Assembly: GCF_021155765.1 (NCBI RefSeq)
Contig: NC_060115.1
Span: 8,660,493-8,724,492 of the forward strand
DNA length: 64,000 nt
DNA from: Diprion similis
Taxonomy: Eukaryota; Arthropoda; Insecta; Hymenoptera; Diprionidae
Direction of reading: 5' to 3'
Shown: piece by piece, positions 61,262 to 64,000 of the stretch
Layout of the letters: each line of letters starts with the position of its first letter
Numbering within the stretch: the stretch's first letter is position 1
Translations under genes and position numbers: made by a program
The notes under the pieces: generated by a model
What the model was told of the DNA's origin: nothing
The model's input: the letters and a program-made list of their open reading frames with translations, nothing else
The model's database searches: none

Positions 61262-61940
61262 GACGTCAGATTTGCGAAATCCAAAATGACGGTTAAATGT
61301 AGTGGAAATTTTTTTTTCAATATTTGGATCCGTTAGCGTGGTTCGAAATAAAAAAAGATCGTTATATCTTCGTGTGACATGGTACCCGAGGGCCTTAAAA
61401 TCGGTAATCACGAATCTGAATCTGTAGTTCGAAATTCGAATTCGATGTTGTTATTATTATTATTTTTTTTTTCTATAAACTTGGTACTTGCATTGTATGA
61501 ACTGGAAATTCGAGGACTGCCTTTAAAGCCGCTTGTTTTTTTATTTTCACCTGTAATGACGTGAACACTGTTATACAAGAAGCTTGAGAAGAGAAACAAT
61601 CGGCTTAAGGCTGACCGCGAGCCCGCCCTCGAACTTCCGTTTTCACGCTGCAGGTTCCAAGTTTACCAAAAAAAATATTAATATCCATTCGAATTTCGAA
61701 TTACATGTTCAGATTCGTGATTAACGATTCGAAAAACCTCATGAATGCGACGATTTTTTTTACTTCGAACCACCATAATGGATCTGCTGTTACAACTTTT
61801 GGACGTCTGACCTTCGATTCGTTGTTGGCGATAAAATAAACCTCCGCTTACAAATTTCTAACAAAATCCGAATATTTTTATTTATTTATTTTTTTCTACC
61901 GCATTGCATTCGCCATTTTGGATTTTGCAAATCTGACCTC
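61262..61940. repeat. Large imperfect inverted repeat, arms about 185-255 bp
   Basis: The left arm 61262-61446 pairs with the right arm 61686-61940. Outer match: GTCAGATTTGCGAAATCCAAAATG against CATTTTGGATTTTGCAAATCTGAC. Inner match: TAATCACGAATCTGAA and GTTCGAAATTCGAAT against their complements at about 61692-61730. No coding potential. It resembles a nonautonomous DNA-transposon or foldback copy. Confidence 0.6.
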
Positions 61941-62753
61941 AAATTCTGGATCAACGACCCAGCAAACCTTCGAGTGACGATTTTCATCAAAATCCTAGTT
62001 TTTTTTTTTTTTTCATTTCATACTATTTTCTAGATCTTGAAACGTCGAGATCTAGCGAAAACTCAACTCTTCATTTACAGGGTGATTAGAATAACTCCCT
62101 TATTTCTTTAGAAATATCTCTTAGCCCCTTATTTTGCCACGATTTTCTTGATCAAAATGAACACAATCGAGAAAGAGAAAATCGAGTAGAAATTCATGGC
62201 GAAATTTGAGTACCACGAACATAATAACTGCTTGGATGTTTTTCTCGAATGGAAAAAAAAGACGATTCTCTGTTTTTTGCGAAAGAAACTGCTGTCAAGG
62301 ATTCGGGGGAAATAATTTTACCAGAGAAATATAATATTACTACATAACGTATATTCTATCGAGCGTATCGAGTTCGGCACATCCATCAGAATGCCGGGAT
62401 ATCTTGTTAAAGTTCAACAGGCGTTTCTCCAAAACGAATTAAGAGACATCAGTTCGTTTTTTACGTTCTGCCGCGATGATTATACGATAATATAGTGAAC
62501 CTAATTCCGCTCATGCGATCTCGAAAATGTTTTTTTAGCGAATTTCGGTTCCGGCGAAGAAAAATTCGCTATTTAATTACATCGCGCAAGGATTTCTTCC
62601 AACTGATGCTGATGTAACAGACACGAAATTATTCCTGCAACCGCGTTCTAGCTTCAGCCCATTTCTACTACCCAAGGATCTAAGGATGTTTTCCTAGACA
62701 TAACGCGATGTTGACACATTAGCCCAAGTCAATAGACTAAACGACGACCTGCC

Positions 62754-62775
62754 CTCCCCCCCCCCCCCCCCCCCC
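62754..62775. repeat. Poly-C tract
   Basis: About 22 C after CCTGCCCTC, in noncoding sequence. Confidence 0.85.
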
Positions 62776-63674
62776 TTCGCAAATCATTTTCATTTGTGTC
62801 AAATACGCGTGTTTCGCCAAAGGCGAAACCACCATGCATCGATGTCGCTGTTTCACGTCTGAATAACGTCCCGTTATCATTTGATCTGTTCTTTTGTAAA
62901 GAAAAGACACCGCATTGTATAATTAATTTGACGATTCATTGTGACATCTTACAATGAGAGCGATCATTATTAATCAATCCTTTTTCTCGCTTGGAATTTT
63001 CACCAGAGTTTCAAAGCTGATTTAAAAATTAGATTTTAAACGCCAGTGAAAAAATCTGGAGTCAGACGGACACGTGATTCCCAGCAAGTAGCAACCATGC
63101 GTTATTGGTCCCTGATATTCCAGTGGAAAGAGGCGACGCTTGATCAGACGGCAGTAGAAATGGAGGGTAACGTAACGCCGGGTCTGCAGTTAAGTAGTAG
63201 AAAAAGCGACTGGTCAGACGTGACGTTAGCAAGTAGTTCAGCCGCGGTTTGATCGGCCATTTAAGAAAAGTAGAAGGTTTGCGCCTATGGCATGAAAAAC
63301 GCTACGAATTTCAGAGATTATTTGACAGCCTTTCTTTACTATTTTAATCACTCACCATATTTTTACCCCATTTAAGACAAAAATAGAAATACACGTACTG
63401 AGAGAAATCTCATACCTTCTTACAATGATGCTGAGATATTATATTTATACAGTCAACACAAAGTGGGGCAAGCATCACTATATACAGTGTAACAATAATT
63501 CAATTCTGGGTAGCAAAGACGAGCCGGTCAACAACAACGAAAGTTTTTTTTCTCCATTTGAGAACGAAAATTTTTCTCCCAACTTTATGACTATAGATTT
63601 GAATCTATGTTGGCCGTAAGGTGTGGGCGTTGAAATGTCTTTGACAGGAAAAAGTGTTGGAGTGTGAATTTTCT

Positions 63675-63703
63675 GGGGGGTGGGGGGGGGGGGGGGGGGG
63701 GGG
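63675..63703. repeat. Poly-G tract
   Basis: Six G, one T, then about 22 G. Quadruplex-prone and of uncertain true length. Confidence 0.85.
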
Positions 63704-64000
63704 TCGGAAGGCTGAAAGATTTACGGAGAACAGTCTATACTCTATATTTACAGTAAAAGTTTTTTTAGGACTATACTAGAATCGTATTCCTCGTTGTGTA
63801 TGTAAGAACGATGAGTATTTTTCGAACGGGATAAACAAGAATTCTCATTAAGGAATCGGATCCAGCTGCAACTTTTCTATTCAAGTCGAGATTTGATTTA
63901 CAGAGATTGGACAGTTTTGTATATCTATAATTTCTTATCAACTCGTGGACTCGTATGCGCGTTGAAAAAAATTCTGCACAAAAAAGTAACGATTGTAATA

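Larger units (their letters stand above)
54430..64000. other. No gene recognised in the right flank
   Basis: AT-rich sequence with GT, T and C/G simple repeats and the inverted repeat at 61.3-61.9 kb. Frames of 60-165 codons (for example minus 60914-61411, minus 56614-57027 and plus 63046-63252) have neither motifs nor matching splice partners that I can see. Confidence 0.5.

Noticed and set aside
60914-61411. 165-codon minus-strand frame
   Set aside because: Overlaps one arm of the 61.3-kb inverted repeat and has no protein-like motif.

Overview
The window is nuclear DNA from an insect. It is AT-rich, rich in microsatellites, and carries genes with small introns of 70-1300 bp. The split genes, the AT-rich introns and the proteins (an arthropod-type otopetrin, a Suv4-20 methyltransferase, an elevenin-type neuropeptide) point to an arthropod. 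A hymenopteran such as a sawfly is my best guess, but that is inference and no sequence here proves it. No bacterial, viral or organellar genes were seen.

Six protein-coding genes could be rebuilt exon by exon, with phases that close exactly. (1) An otopetrin proton channel lies at 13262-18636 (+), with nine coding exons and one GC-AG intron. (2) The RING-box protein Rbx1/Roc1 lies at 23495-25951 (-), with five coding exons including a 28-nt exon and a last exon with only 13 coding bases. (3) The histone H4K20 methyltransferase Suv4-20/KMT5B lies at 31224-36921 (-), with eight coding exons and 1213 residues. (4) A mitochondrial ornithine carrier (SLC25A15/ORC1 type) lies at 39439-41306 (+), with five exons and 314 residues. 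(5) A FAST-kinase-family mitochondrial RNA protein lies at 41788-44620 (-), with seven exons, 679 residues and a C-terminal RAP domain. (6) A secreted neuropeptide precursor of elevenin type lies at 45758-47158 (-), with three coding exons and 164 residues.

Layout: 1-13.2 kb is intergenic or 5' flank full of simple repeats and inverted-repeat elements. 13.2-18.6 kb is the otopetrin gene. 18.6-23.3 kb has no recognisable gene. 23.3-47.2 kb is the gene-dense core. 47.2-64 kb has no recognisable coding gene but holds two minus-strand TATA-type promoter candidates, a diverged tandem duplication and a large inverted repeat. The genes look like independent eukaryotic loci, not a co-working cluster. 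Two (ornithine carrier and FASTK protein) are mitochondrial and convergent, and Rbx1 and Suv4-20 are nuclear regulators in tandem on the same strand.

The most interesting items are the elevenin-like precursor, whose second intron is largely an inverted repeat reaching its own 5' splice site; a 637-bp hAT-like foldback element with an intact 8-bp target duplication; a compact 44-bp-arm hairpin at 6.7 kb; and a textbook TATA plus initiator promoter at 54.4 kb that starts an unassigned transcript. No wholly new system was established. The exon models come from reading splice sites and frames by eye and have not been checked against transcripts.
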